A stretch of 64,000 nt of DNA, from the NCBI RefSeq assembly GCF_045446075.1, contig NZ_JBJJBQ010000013.1:21220-85219 (forward strand), given 5' to 3'. The notes beneath the pieces were generated by a model that saw nothing but the letters and a program-made list of their open reading frames with translations, had not been told where the DNA came from and searched no databases. A program made the position numbers and the translations under genes. How positions within the stretch are numbered: position 1 is the stretch's first letter; each line of letters begins with the position of its first letter. Source of the stretch: Flavisericum labens. Its GTDB lineage: Bacteria; Bacteroidota; Bacteroidia; Flavobacteriales; Flavobacteriaceae. Positions 44,888 to 53,818 of this stretch are shown here, piece after piece.

Positions 44888-45565
44888 ATGCGCATTGATA
44901 TCATTACCGTTTTACCCGAATTGCTTAAAAGTCCGTTTGAAGCTTCTATTTTAAAACGTGCCATTGAAGCCGGTTTGGTTGAAGTCCATTTTCATAATCT
45001 TAGGGATTATACAACGGATAATTACAAATCGGTTGATGACACCCAGTTTGGCGGTGGTGCCGGTATGGTTATGATGGTTGAACCTATTGATAAATGTATT
45101 TCTGCATTAAAAGCTGAACGCCATTATGATGAAGTGATTTATATGACTCCAGATGGCGAAACTTTAAACCAAGGTATTGCCAACCAATTATCGCTTAAAG
45201 AAAATATTATTGTTTTATGCGGCCACTACAAAGGTGTGGACCAACGTGTACGCGACCATTTGGTAACGCGCGAAATATCCATTGGCGATTACGTACTATC
45301 TGGCGGTGAACTAGGGGCTGCTGTACTTTGCGATGCGGTTATTAGATTAATTCCAGGAGTTTTGGGCAACGAAACCTCTGCACTAACCGATTCGTTTCAG
45401 GATAATTTATTGGCACCGCCCATTTATACCAAACCTCGTGAATACCATGGCTGGAAAGTACCCGAATTGTTATTTAGTGGAAATTTACCTAAAATTGAGA
45501 AATGGCGAGAAGAGCAAGCTTATTTGAGAACTAAGGAACGCCGACCGGATTTACTTGATGAATAA
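44888..45565 (+). CDS. trmD: tRNA (guanine(37)-N1)-methyltransferase
   Basis: 225 residues, SPOUT methyltransferase making m1G37 to prevent frameshifting. MRIDIITVLPELLKSPFEASILKRAIEAGLVEVHFHNLRDYT, DTQFGGGAGMVMMVEPI, the trefoil knot IIVLCGHYKGVDQRV and the conserved EISIGDYVLSGGELGAAVLCDAVIRLIPGVLGNETSALTDSF. Intact. In this genome it is followed by rplS as usual but rpsP and rimM are not next to it, and rplS has its own promoter. Confidence 0.97.
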   Translation: MRIDIITVLPELLKSPFEASILKRAIEAGLVEVHFHNLRDYTTDNYKSVDDTQFGGGAGMVMMVEPIDKCISALKAERHYDEVIYMTPDGETLNQGIANQLSLKENIIVLCGHYKGVDQRVRDHLVTREISIGDYVLSGGELGAAVLCDAVIRLIPGVLGNETSALTDSFQDNLLAPPIYTKPREYHGWKVPELLFSGNLPKIEKWREEQAYLRTKERRPDLLDE

Positions 45566-45620
45566 AAATCAATTTTTTAAAAACTTTTGATTTTTAGCTT
45601 TTAACTATTAACTTTTTAAT

Positions 45621-45628
45621 TATCTTTG
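45621..45628 (+). promoter_or_regulatory. -7 box upstream of rplS
   Basis: TATCTTTG, exact TAnnTTTG match, 75 bases before the rplS ATG, leaving a sizeable leader that may hold autoregulatory structure. Confidence 0.55.
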
Positions 45629-45702
45629 CACCCAATTTCGGGTTAACCTCTGGCGAGAATCGTGAACGTTGTTCTGAATCAACCACTATTAATTTTAAAG
45701 AT

Positions 45703-46053
45703 ATGGAATCTTTAGTAAAATTTGTACAAGACGAATTTGTAACAAAAAAAGAATTACCGGATTTTTCGGCTGGAGACACTATTACTGTTTTCTACGAAAT
45801 TAAAGAGGGTAATAAAACACGTACCCAGTTTTTTAGAGGTACCGTAATACAACGAAGAGGTTCTGGAAGTTCAGAAACTTTTACAATCAGAAAAATGTCA
45901 GGTTCAATTGGTGTTGAGCGTATCTTCCCAATCAACCTACCAGCATTGCAAAAAATAGAAGTTAACAAACGTGGAAAAGTACGTAGAGCAAGAATTTACT
46001 ACTTTAGAGGTCTTACTGGTAAAAAAGCCAGAATTAAAGAAGCCAGACGCTAA
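45703..46053 (+). CDS. rplS: 50S ribosomal protein L19
   Basis: 116 residues: FSAGDTITVFYEIKEGNKTRTQFFRGTVIQRRGSGSSETFTIRKMSGSIGVERIFPINLPALQKIEVNKRGKVRRARIYYFRGLTGKKARIKE, the full L19 pattern. Sits at the interface of the two subunits. 137 bases after trmD with a promoter in between, and followed by a strong terminator. Confidence 0.98.
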   Translation: MESLVKFVQDEFVTKKELPDFSAGDTITVFYEIKEGNKTRTQFFRGTVIQRRGSGSSETFTIRKMSGSIGVERIFPINLPALQKIEVNKRGKVRRARIYYFRGLTGKKARIKEARR

Positions 46054-46083
46054 GAACAATACATTTCTGCAGATGCAGTATTC

Positions 46084-46117
46084 AAAAAGCCTTGAAATTT
46101 TTCAAGGCTTTTTTTAT
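46084..46117 (+). terminator. Terminator after rplS
   Basis: Perfect 14-bp stem AAAAAGCCTTGAAA / TTTCAAGGCTTTTT with a 2-base loop and more T, 30 bases after the stop. Confidence 0.9.
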
Positions 46118-46174
46118 TAACAAAAGTTAACAACCTGCCTTTATAACATGTTGAAAACAAATTAGTTGAAAAAC

Positions 46175-46205
46175 TTGGCTAATTGGGTTTTTAGTTGTAT
46201 CTTAG
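46175..46205 (+). promoter_or_regulatory. Promoter of the candidate RNA gene
   Basis: TTG at 46175-46177 and TATCTTAG at 46198-46205, 20 bases apart: the Bacteroidota -33/-7 pattern with one mismatch (A for T) in the -7 box. Confidence 0.5.
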
Positions 46206-46716
46206 TAGAAGAAATAATAACAACATTGCGTTGGTTTCGTCTCAACAACGAATTTATATTATATTCTAAATAAGGTAACGTTCTTATAAAAAATTGTTTT
46301 TTGAGGTATTGGAGTAAACGTGTGTATGCATGTAAAGCGAAATGCCATGATATCATAAATAGAGACATATGTGCAAACAGATGTTAACTAATGTGATTGA
46401 AAGCTTAAAAAGCAACAACGAGCGAAAGCAAAAGTTGTTTAATACAAGCAATGCTATTAATAAATTTAACGCGAAAGCGAAGAGGGAGTTAATAGTATCA
46501 AGAAAAACAGTTAACGGAAACATGATGTAATAAGTCAATACATTTTGAAAATTACAAAAATGTTTCTTTGAAATAACAGCACTTGAACCGAAAGATTTGA
46601 ATGAAAATTTTGAGTTTGATAGTAGAAATACTAAAAGGTCACGTTAAGTTAGTTATTTCGAAAAAGCCATGTCAGAATAGATGTAGTTCTATCGTGATAT
46701 GGCTTTTGTTTTTTTA
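46206..46716 (+). ncRNA. Candidate structured non-coding RNA of about 500 nt
   Basis: An 866-bp gap between rplS and icd carries no reading frame worth naming on either strand, but does carry a promoter-like pair, several hairpins with GNRA-type loops (AACAAC...GC-GAAA-GC...GTTGTT at 46412-46439; CTATTAA...CGC-GAAA-GCG...TTAATAG at 46453-46496; ACATTTT...AAAATGT at 46539-46563) and a strong terminator at 46662-46716. Hallmarks of RNase P RNA, tmRNA, SRP RNA or rRNA were looked for and not found. It could also be a long leader of icd, but the terminator argues for a separate unit. Identity unknown. Confidence 0.45.
46662..46716 (+). terminator. Terminator of the candidate RNA unit
   Basis: Outer stem AAAAGCCAT (46662-46670) / ATGGCTTTT (46699-46707), inner pairs TCA/TGA and ATAGA/TCTAT, then GTTTTTTT. 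No gene on the plus strand ends upstream of it other than rplS, which has its own terminator 545 bases earlier. Confidence 0.8.
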
Positions 46717-46919
46717 AACTTTGCGTTTAATTTTTAAATAATCCTTACTCTTCCCCCGCTTTTTTACCATTATCGCAATTCGTATATCTACAGGATTTTA
46801 GTTAATCGATTAAACAATGATAACTGTCATTTTTTTGTATATTCGCATCGCTAAAAACGGAAGGTTTACTTTCCTTTATGTTTTTGGTCTTTTAATAATT
46901 CTAAAATTAATTCACAGGA
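46717..46919 (+). other. Upstream region of icd
   Basis: 203 bases with no gene. TATATTCG at 46838-46845 is a near match to TAnnTTTG, about 75 bases before the icd start, and is the best promoter candidate. Confidence 0.4.
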
Positions 46920-49130
46920 ATGTCTAAAATTATTTATACTATAACCGACGAAGCACCAGCTCTAGCTACAAAATCATGGTTGCCAATTGTAAAAGCATTT
47001 GTTAATTCTTCAGGTATTGATATCGAAACCAAAGACATTTCTTTGGCCGCAAGAATTTTAGCAACATTTCCAGATTTTTTGACAGAAGAACAGAAAGTTT
47101 CAGACGATTTACAATTATTAGGTGATTTGGCCAAAAAACCAGAAGCTAACATTGTAAAACTTCCAAATATCAGTGCTTCGATTCCACAATTAAGTGCAGC
47201 CATTTCTGAATTACAGGCCTTAGGATATAAAATCCCTAACTATCCTGACGAGCCAAAAAATGATATTGAAAAAGAAATAAAGTCACGTTACGACAAAATT
47301 AAAGGTAGTGCCGTAAACCCTGTACTGCGTGAAGGTAATTCTGATCGCCGTGCGCCAAAGGCCGTAAAGAATTTTGCAAAGAACAATCCTCATAGCATGG
47401 GGGCATGGAGTTCAGACTCAAAGTCACATGTCGCAACTATGGAAGAAGGCGATTTTGCACACACCGAAAAATCAGTTACCTTAGATAAAACGACTAATAT
47501 TAAGATTGCTCACTTCGGTGACAACGGAAACGAAACGGTTTTAAAACCATCTTTCCCAATCCTGAAAGGCGAAATTATTGATGGTTCCGTAATGAGTAAA
47601 AATGCATTGATAAGCTTTTTACAAGAGCAAATAAAAGACGCTAAGGCTTCCGGAACATTATTCTCTTTACACATGAAGGCCACCATGATGAAGGTTTCAG
47701 ACCCTATCATATTCGGTCATGCTGTAAAAGTATTCTTTGCTGATGTTTTTGATAAGTATGCCGATGTTTTTGAAAAAATTGGTGTTGAAGAAAACAACGG
47801 TCTTGGAAATGTACTTTCAAAAGTAAAGGAACTTCCTTCAGATAAAAAAGGCGAAATCTTAAAAGCCATAGATACGGCCATTGAAAACGGTCCTGATTTA
47901 GCTATGGTAAACTCAGATAAAGGCATTACCAACCTACATGTGCCAAGTGATATTATTATTGATGCTTCTATGCCAGCAATGATTCGTAACTCAGGGCAAA
48001 TGTGGAATGCTGATGGAAAAGCACAAGACACAAAAGCAGTAATTCCAGATAGCAGCTACGCAGGAATTTATACAGCTACCATAGACTTTTGTAAAGAAAA
48101 TGGTGCATTCGATCCAACGACCATGGGAACTGTGCCAAACGTAGGTTTAATGGCTCAGAAGGCAGAAGAATATGGATCACACGATAAAACTTTCGAAATT
48201 CCTTCTAACGGAACTGTAAAAGTCATTGATGACGCTGGTAACACATTGATAGAACATGTTGTTGAAGCTGGAGACATATGGCGTATGTGCCAAACTAAGG
48301 ATGCCCCTATTCAAGACTGGGTAAAATTGGCCGTAACTCGTGCAAGAGCATCAGAAACACCTGCTGTATTCTGGTTGAATGAAGATCGCGCGCATGATGC
48401 TGAATTAATCAAAAAAGTAAATACATATTTAAAAGATCACGATACTTCTGGCTTAGATTTAAGAATTTTGAGTCCTATTGACGCTACTATTTTTACTTGT
48501 AAGCGATTAAAAGACGGAAAAGATACTATCTCTGTATCAGGAAATGTTCTTAGGGATTACCTTACTGACCTCTTCCCTATTCTAGAAGTTGGTACTAGTG
48601 CAAAAATGCTTTCTATCGTACCATTAATGAATGGCGGTGGTTTATTTGAAACTGGTGCTGGTGGTTCTGCCCCAAAGCACGTGCAGCAATTATTGGAAGA
48701 AAACCACTTACGTTGGGACTCTTTAGGTGAATTTTTAGCCTTAGCTGTTTCATTAGAGCATTTTAGTGAGGTTAATAATAATGAAAAAGCCAAAATTTTA
48801 GGTGAAACTTTAGACGACGCTACCAGTAAATTGTTGGAAAACAGAAAAGGACCTTCTAGAAAGGCCGGTGAGTTGGATAATAGAGGAAGTCATTTTTACC
48901 TAGCTCTATATTGGGCACAAGAATTGGCAAATCAAAATGAAGATGAAGACTTAAAAGCGGAGTTTGCTCCAATAGCTAAAAAATTAGCAGATAACGAATC
49001 TGCTATTGTAAAAGAGCTTAACGATATTCAAGGCAAACCTGTTAGCTTAGGCGGCTATTATGAACCAAACGAAGAATTAGTTGGCCAAGTGATGCGTCCA
49101 AGTGCAACCTTCAATTCAATTATAGCATAA
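46920..49130 (+). CDS. icd: NADP-dependent isocitrate dehydrogenase, monomeric type
   Basis: 736 residues, the length of the monomeric class II enzyme (about 740), not the 400-residue dimeric type. Converts isocitrate to 2-oxoglutarate with NADP in the TCA cycle. Visible family stretches: IIYTITDEAPALATKSWLPIVKAF, SDRRAPKAVKNFAKNNPHSMGAWSSDSKSHVATM, LHMKATMMKVSDPIIFGHAV, FWLNEDRAHDAELI, GNVLRDYLTDLFPILEVGTSAKMLSIVPLMNGGGLFETGAGGSAPKHVQQL and the end GYYEPNEELVGQVMRPSATFNSII. Intact; monocistronic with its own terminator. Confidence 0.97.
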   Translation: MSKIIYTITDEAPALATKSWLPIVKAFVNSSGIDIETKDISLAARILATFPDFLTEEQKVSDDLQLLGDLAKKPEANIVKLPNISASIPQLSAAISELQALGYKIPNYPDEPKNDIEKEIKSRYDKIKGSAVNPVLREGNSDRRAPKAVKNFAKNNPHSMGAWSSDSKSHVATMEEGDFAHTEKSVTLDKTTNIKIAHFGDNGNETVLKPSFPILKGEIIDGSVMSKNALISFLQEQIKDAKASGTLFSLHMKATMMKVSDPIIFGHAVKVFFADVFDKYADVFEKIGVEENNGLGNVLSKVKELPSDKKGEILKAIDTAIENGPDLAMVNSDKGITNLHVPSDIIIDASMPAMIRNSGQMWNADGKAQDTKAVIPDSSYAGIYTATIDFCKENGAFDPTTMGTVPNVGLMAQKAEEYGSHDKTFEIPSNGTVKVIDDAGNTLIEHVVEAGDIWRMCQTKDAPIQDWVKLAVTRARASETPAVFWLNEDRAHDAELIKKVNTYLKDHDTSGLDLRILSPIDATIFTCKRLKDGKDTISVSGNVLRDYLTDLFPILEVGTSAKMLSIVPLMNGGGLFETGAGGSAPKHVQQLLEENHLRWDSLGEFLALAVSLEHFSEVNNNEKAKILGETLDDATSKLLENRKGPSRKAGELDNRGSHFYLALYWAQELANQNEDEDLKAEFAPIAKKLADNESAIVKELNDIQGKPVSLGGYYEPNEELVGQVMRPSATFNSIIA

Positions 49131-49151
49131 ATACTTTTGTTAAAGTATCGC

Positions 49152-49181
49152 AAAAGCTCCTTTTTTAAGGGGCTTTTTTTA
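49152..49181 (+). terminator. Terminator after icd
   Basis: Stem AAAAGCTCCTT / AAGGGGCTTTT with one wobble pair and a 4-base loop, followed by T-run. Confidence 0.85.
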
Positions 49182-49281
49182 TTTTTATAAAAAATTGCAA
49201 GTTTAAATATATCGATTCGCTTACATTTAGGTGTTAATTAAGATATTTTAACATGACGCAGCAAAATATCCTGCTCAACCA

Positions 49282-51654
49282 ATGAAAAGAACTTCCCTAT
49301 GTTTTTTATTAGTTTGGTGCTTTTGTAGTATACTTAACGGCCAAGAAAAATTTACAATTAGCGGTACCGTAAACGAACAAAAAAGTAACGAAACTCTAAT
49401 TGGCGTCAATATTATTTTTCCTGAAATACAATCAGGAACCACCACCAACGAGTATGGGTTCTACTCCATAACATTACCAAAGGGCACTTACAATATTGTG
49501 GTAAGTTATTTGGGTTTCAACAGCATTTCAGAAACCATCAATTTAACGGCTGACACCACAAAAAATTTCAGTTTAACTGATGCCCTTGAAGATCTGGGTG
49601 AAGTGGTCATTACTCAAAATATAGAGAAGCTAGACATCAAAGCCCCTCAAATGAGTGTTAATAAGCTAAGCTCGAACACCATAAAAGAAATCCCTGTGGT
49701 TTTGGGTGAATCAGATATCATAAAAGCCTTATCATTACTCCCTGGTGTTACCACTGCAGGTGAAGGTGCTTCTGGATTTAATGTTCGCGGTGGTGCAGTC
49801 GACCAAAATTTAATTCTTTTGGACGAGGCCACCATATATAATTCATCGCACTTATTTGGTTTCTTTTCGGTTTTTAACCCAGATGCCATAAAAGACTTAC
49901 GCTTATTTAAAGGTGGTATTCCTGCCCGATATGGCGGACGCGTGTCTTCAGTATTAGACATCTATCAAAAAGAAGGAAACAGTAAAGAGTTCCATGCAAA
50001 TGGTGGTATCGGTATTGTATCCAGCAGATTGTTGGTAGAAGGCCCATTAGAAAAAGACAGAGGCTCCTTTCTTCTAGGTGGTCGCTCGAGCTATGCCCAC
50101 TTGTTTTTACCGCTTTTTGACCTTGATAACATCGCCTATTTCTACGACCTAAACACGAAACTTAGTTATAAGCTAAACGACCGTAACAACATTTACCTTT
50201 CTGGATATTTTGGTAGAGACGTGTTCAGTATTGAAGACACTTTCGAAAACACTTATGGGAATTCAGTATTAAATTTTAGATGGAACCACCTTTTTTCTGA
50301 TAAACTATTTTCAAACCTATCGCTGATTTATTCAGATTACTATTATAACTTAAAACTTAACTTTGTTGAATTTGATTGGGTATCGGGCATCAGGAATTTC
50401 AATTTAAAATACGACCTAAAACACTATGTAAGTAATAAATTAAAACTTCAATATGGGCTTAACAGTATTTACTATAAATTTAACCCCGGTGAAATTAACC
50501 CTACTGTTCCTACTTCTGGTATAAACAAATTTAAATTAACCGATAAATTTGCTTTTGAGAATGCTATTTATTTTGATGCCGAGCACAAGGTTTCAGATAA
50601 ATTATCACTCTCTTATGGATTGCGCTTTAGTAGTTTTCATCGTTTAGGACAGGATGAACTCAACACTTACGAAAATGATGAAGCCGTTATTTTTAATGAA
50701 GATCTTCAGATTTATGAAAAAGCCGAACCCATTGGTACGGAATCCTTCAAAAGAAGCGATGTTATAGAAAATTTTTTCAACCTGGAGCCTAGGGCATCGT
50801 TGGCATATCAGTTAAATTCGGAAAGTTCTGTAAAGTTTAGCTACAACCGAATGAGCCAATATTTACATTTATTGTCTAATACCGACTCGCCTACTCCATT
50901 GGATATCTGGACACCTAGCGGAAAGTACATCAAACCTCAGTTGCTAGATCAATATGCCATTGGCTATTTTAAAAATTTTAAGGATAACCTTTACTCTTTA
51001 GAAATTGAAAGTTTCTACAAAAAAATAAAAAACCGTATCGACTACATTGATGGTGCAGATTTAGTGGCCAATAATGCTATCGAGCAAGTTATTCTTAATG
51101 GTCAAGCCCGAGCTTATGGAGCAGAATTATTATTAAAGAAAAACAGTGGTCAATTTAAAGGATGGCTGGCTTATACAGTTTCAAAATCAGAACAACGAAC
51201 ACCAGGAAGAACCCCAAACGAATTAGGTATTAACAAAGGTAATTGGTACAGAACACCATACGATAAAACACACGACATTTCACTAACCACCAGTTATGAA
51301 TGGAACAAAAAATGGAAAGCCAATGCCAATTTTTTATTCCAAACAGGGCAGCCAGCTACTTTTCCCAAGGCCCAGTATACATATAATGGACTTAATATTC
51401 CACATTACGACGGCAGGAACGAAAATAGACTTCCAACTTATCATAGATTAGATTTTGCCTTAAATTATACGCCAAAACCAGACAAAACAAAAGGCTGGCA
51501 AAGCTATTGGGTTTTCGGAATTTATAATATTTACAACAAGAGAAATGCCGCTTCAATTAATTTTAGCCGTAACCCAGATACAGGTAAAAATGAAGCTACT
51601 AGACTCTCCATTTTTGGTATTGTGCCTTCAGTATCCTACAACTTCAAATTTTAA
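49282..51654 (+). CDS. TonB-dependent outer-membrane receptor
   Basis: 790 residues. Signal peptide (RTSLCFLLVWCFCSILNGQ), then a CarboxypepD_reg-like domain at about 24-110 (FTISGTVNEQKSNETLIGVNIIFPEIQSGTTTNEYGFYSITLPKGTYNIVVSYLGF), a plug domain (IPVVLGESDIIKALSLLPGVTTAGEGASGFNVRGGAVDQNLILLDEATIYNSSHLFGFFSVFNPDAI) and a beta-barrel ending YNFKF with C-terminal aromatic. It is not of the SusC length (about 1,000). It is paired with a DUF4249 lipoprotein four bases downstream. Substrate unknown; the pair occurs widely in Bacteroidota and is suspected to handle a surface ligand. Confidence 0.92.
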   Translation: MKRTSLCFLLVWCFCSILNGQEKFTISGTVNEQKSNETLIGVNIIFPEIQSGTTTNEYGFYSITLPKGTYNIVVSYLGFNSISETINLTADTTKNFSLTDALEDLGEVVITQNIEKLDIKAPQMSVNKLSSNTIKEIPVVLGESDIIKALSLLPGVTTAGEGASGFNVRGGAVDQNLILLDEATIYNSSHLFGFFSVFNPDAIKDLRLFKGGIPARYGGRVSSVLDIYQKEGNSKEFHANGGIGIVSSRLLVEGPLEKDRGSFLLGGRSSYAHLFLPLFDLDNIAYFYDLNTKLSYKLNDRNNIYLSGYFGRDVFSIEDTFENTYGNSVLNFRWNHLFSDKLFSNLSLIYSDYYYNLKLNFVEFDWVSGIRNFNLKYDLKHYVSNKLKLQYGLNSIYYKFNPGEINPTVPTSGINKFKLTDKFAFENAIYFDAEHKVSDKLSLSYGLRFSSFHRLGQDELNTYENDEAVIFNEDLQIYEKAEPIGTESFKRSDVIENFFNLEPRASLAYQLNSESSVKFSYNRMSQYLHLLSNTDSPTPLDIWTPSGKYIKPQLLDQYAIGYFKNFKDNLYSLEIESFYKKIKNRIDYIDGADLVANNAIEQVILNGQARAYGAELLLKKNSGQFKGWLAYTVSKSEQRTPGRTPNELGINKGNWYRTPYDKTHDISLTTSYEWNKKWKANANFLFQTGQPATFPKAQYTYNGLNIPHYDGRNENRLPTYHRLDFALNYTPKPDKTKGWQSYWVFGIYNIYNKRNAASINFSRNPDTGKNEATRLSIFGIVPSVSYNFKF

Positions 51655-51658
51655 CCCC

Positions 51659-52477
51659 ATGAAAAGAATATTATACATATTGAGCCTTGTTCTTTTATCT
51701 ACTTATTCATGTGAAGATGTTATTGATGTAGACGTTGAGACCATTGAACCCAAGTTAGTTATAGATGCATCATTACATTGGGTAAAAGGCACTAATGGGA
51801 ATACGCAGCAAATTCGCCTCAGCTTAACAGCTCCTTATTTTAGCGATAATATCCCAGCTGCATCAGGTGCCACAGTCACCATAACTGATGAAAATAACAA
51901 TACTTTTAATTTTATCGAAGATGGCAGCAGTGGCGTCTATAAAACCGAAAGCTTCTTGCCTGAACTTAATATGGTTTACAATCTTTATATAGAATATGAC
52001 AATGAAATTTATACAGCCTTCACAACTTTAACATCTGTAGCACCTATTGAATATATTGAACAAAAGAATGATGGTGGTTTTGCAGGAGATGAAATTGAAA
52101 TAAAGGCCTTTTATACCGATCCTGCAAACACAGAAAACTTCTACTTGTTTGAGTTTTTATTATTCAACAGCAACAAAGCTAATCTTGAGGTTTATGACGA
52201 TGTATTCACAGATGGCAACCAAATATTTGCATTTTTCTCTGATGAAAACATTGAAGCCGGTGATGAACTTATTATCAGAAACTCAGGCATTACCAATCGT
52301 GCTTATCAATTTTTCTTTATTCTGCTTCAACAAACCGATGACGAAGCCGGTGACCCTTTTGAAACCCAGCCAGCCACGTTAAGAGGCAATTGTATTAACC
52401 AAACCAACCCCGAAAATTTTCCTTTAGGTTATTTCAGAGCATCCGAAACTGATGTTTTCACTTACGAAATTCAATAG
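51659..52477 (+). CDS. DUF4249 lipoprotein, partner of the TonB receptor
   Basis: 272 residues from the ATG at 51659 (MKRILYILSLVLLSTYSC), which gives a lipoprotein signal with lipobox cysteine near residue 18; upstream codons overlap the receptor gene. DVIDVDVETIEPKLVIDASLHW...QQIRLSLTAPYFSDNIPAASGATVTITDENNNTF is the DUF4249 pattern (a beta-sandwich domain resembling carboxypeptidase regulatory or immunoglobulin folds). It also shows LRGNCINQTNPENFPLGYFRASE at the C-terminus, typical of the family. Expected on the outer membrane; likely forms a lid or ligand-binding partner for the receptor, as SusD does for SusC (inference). Confidence 0.88.
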   Translation: MKRILYILSLVLLSTYSCEDVIDVDVETIEPKLVIDASLHWVKGTNGNTQQIRLSLTAPYFSDNIPAASGATVTITDENNNTFNFIEDGSSGVYKTESFLPELNMVYNLYIEYDNEIYTAFTTLTSVAPIEYIEQKNDGGFAGDEIEIKAFYTDPANTENFYLFEFLLFNSNKANLEVYDDVFTDGNQIFAFFSDENIEAGDELIIRNSGITNRAYQFFFILLQQTDDEAGDPFETQPATLRGNCINQTNPENFPLGYFRASETDVFTYEIQ

Positions 52478-52575
52478 GCATCCTACCGTTTTAAATATTA
52501 AGTTTTATTTAACGTAATAAAATCTTACAGTTTCTTTTTTTTCGTAATTTTAATGTCTTACCAACAGAGCTCAAC

Positions 52576-53817
52576 ATGAAAAAAAAAATTGCCTTTATAA
52601 TAGGTCTTATCGTACTTCCCATCTTGGCCTATTCGTTTTTTTCTTCTTCATCCGACGAAGATGTTTCATTAACCAGTAAAGTAGAAAAAGGCACTTTTTT
52701 AAACGAAGTTTACATTTCTGGCGAAGCACAATCTACAAGTTCAAAAAAAATCAATGGCCCAAGTAACACTAGGCGATATGGTCTATATAACATAAAAATC
52801 CAAGATTTGGTACCAGAAGGTACCGTAGTAAAAAAAGGAGATTATATTGGCAAGTTAGATGTATCTGAACTGAACGGAAAAATTCTTGATGCTCAGTTAA
52901 ACCTTGAAAAGGCACAATCCAGATATACACAACAAGAATTGGATACTACGCTAACGCTAAAACAAGAACGCAATGCCATAAAAGATTTACTTTTTAAAAT
53001 AGAAGAAGACAAATTAGAGCTAGAACGCTCTATTTATGAACCCCCGGCAACTGTAAGGTCTTTAGAAATTAATATTGAAAAAACCGAAAGAGAGCTAAAG
53101 GAAAAAAGAGCTGATTATTCCATTAAGAAAAGACAGGCCAATGCTAAAATGATTGAAGTAGGCACTGAAGTTTCGAAATACAAAAAGCAAATTGACGAAT
53201 TGTTAGATCTTCAAAAAGAGTTCAGTATTTATTCTGAAGACGACGGTATGGTAACCTATATTAAAGAATGGAATGGCACAAAAAAGAAAGTGGGTGCAAC
53301 CATATCTCCATGGGAACCCGCCATTGCCAGCCTTCCTGATTTAACTAAAATGGAATCTAAGACTTTTTGTAACGAAGTAGATATTCGTAAAATTAAAAAA
53401 GGGCTAAAAGCCAAAGTAGGGTTTGATGCTTTTCCTGACATTGAGCTAGATGGTTTGGTAACCGAAGTGGCCAACGTTGGTGAAACCAAAGCAGGTTCTG
53501 ATATCAAATTGTTTCAGGTGAACATAAAAATTAATGGAACCAACAAAAACATCAGACCAGGTATGACTACTTCAAATAAAATCCTTACCAGACAGCAGGA
53601 TGATGTTTTAATGATACCGCTTGAAGCCGTTTTTTCAAAAGATTCCATTAGCTATTCTTATGTGAAATCAGGCTTGTCCATAGAAAAAAAACAGGTCGAA
53701 CTAGGTCTTGCAAACAATGAAGTTGTTATAATAAACAAAGGCCTCAATGAAGGCGAGATTGTTTATTTAAACAAACCTGATGGTTTGGAAGACAAAAGTA
53801 TAACACTGTTAGAGTAA
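52576..53817 (+). CDS. HlyD/MacA-type periplasmic adaptor
   Basis: 413 residues. N-terminal membrane anchor (IAFIIGLIVLPILAYSFFS). Membrane-fusion layout: first lipoyl half (IQDLVPEGTVVKKGDYIGKLD), a long helical hairpin at about 105-215 (heptads in LEKAQSRYTQQELDTTLTLKQERNAIKDLLFKIEEDKLELERSI), second lipoyl half (YSEDDGMVTYIKEW), then a beta-barrel with LKAKVGFDAFPDIELDGLVTEVANVGE and a final IPLEAVFSKDSISYSYV. It links the inner-membrane permease to a TolC channel. Only 1 base separates it from the permease gene; an operon with the next two genes. Confidence 0.93.
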   Translation: MKKKIAFIIGLIVLPILAYSFFSSSSDEDVSLTSKVEKGTFLNEVYISGEAQSTSSKKINGPSNTRRYGLYNIKIQDLVPEGTVVKKGDYIGKLDVSELNGKILDAQLNLEKAQSRYTQQELDTTLTLKQERNAIKDLLFKIEEDKLELERSIYEPPATVRSLEINIEKTERELKEKRADYSIKKRQANAKMIEVGTEVSKYKKQIDELLDLQKEFSIYSEDDGMVTYIKEWNGTKKKVGATISPWEPAIASLPDLTKMESKTFCNEVDIRKIKKGLKAKVGFDAFPDIELDGLVTEVANVGETKAGSDIKLFQVNIKINGTNKNIRPGMTTSNKILTRQQDDVLMIPLEAVFSKDSISYSYVKSGLSIEKKQVELGLANNEVVIINKGLNEGEIVYLNKPDGLEDKSITLLE

Positions 53818-53818
53818 C

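Noticed and set aside
46162..46538. Two short minus-strand frames in the rplS-icd interval
   Set aside because: 61-68 residues, low-complexity, no start signals; they cross the predicted stems of the candidate RNA.
46206..46716. RNase P RNA, tmRNA, SRP RNA, rRNA or group II intron
   Set aside because: None of the conserved blocks of these RNAs (for example GAGGAAAGTCC of RNase P, intron domain V, 16S or 23S ends) can be seen; one TTGAGTTTGAT stretch resembles a 16S start only by chance.
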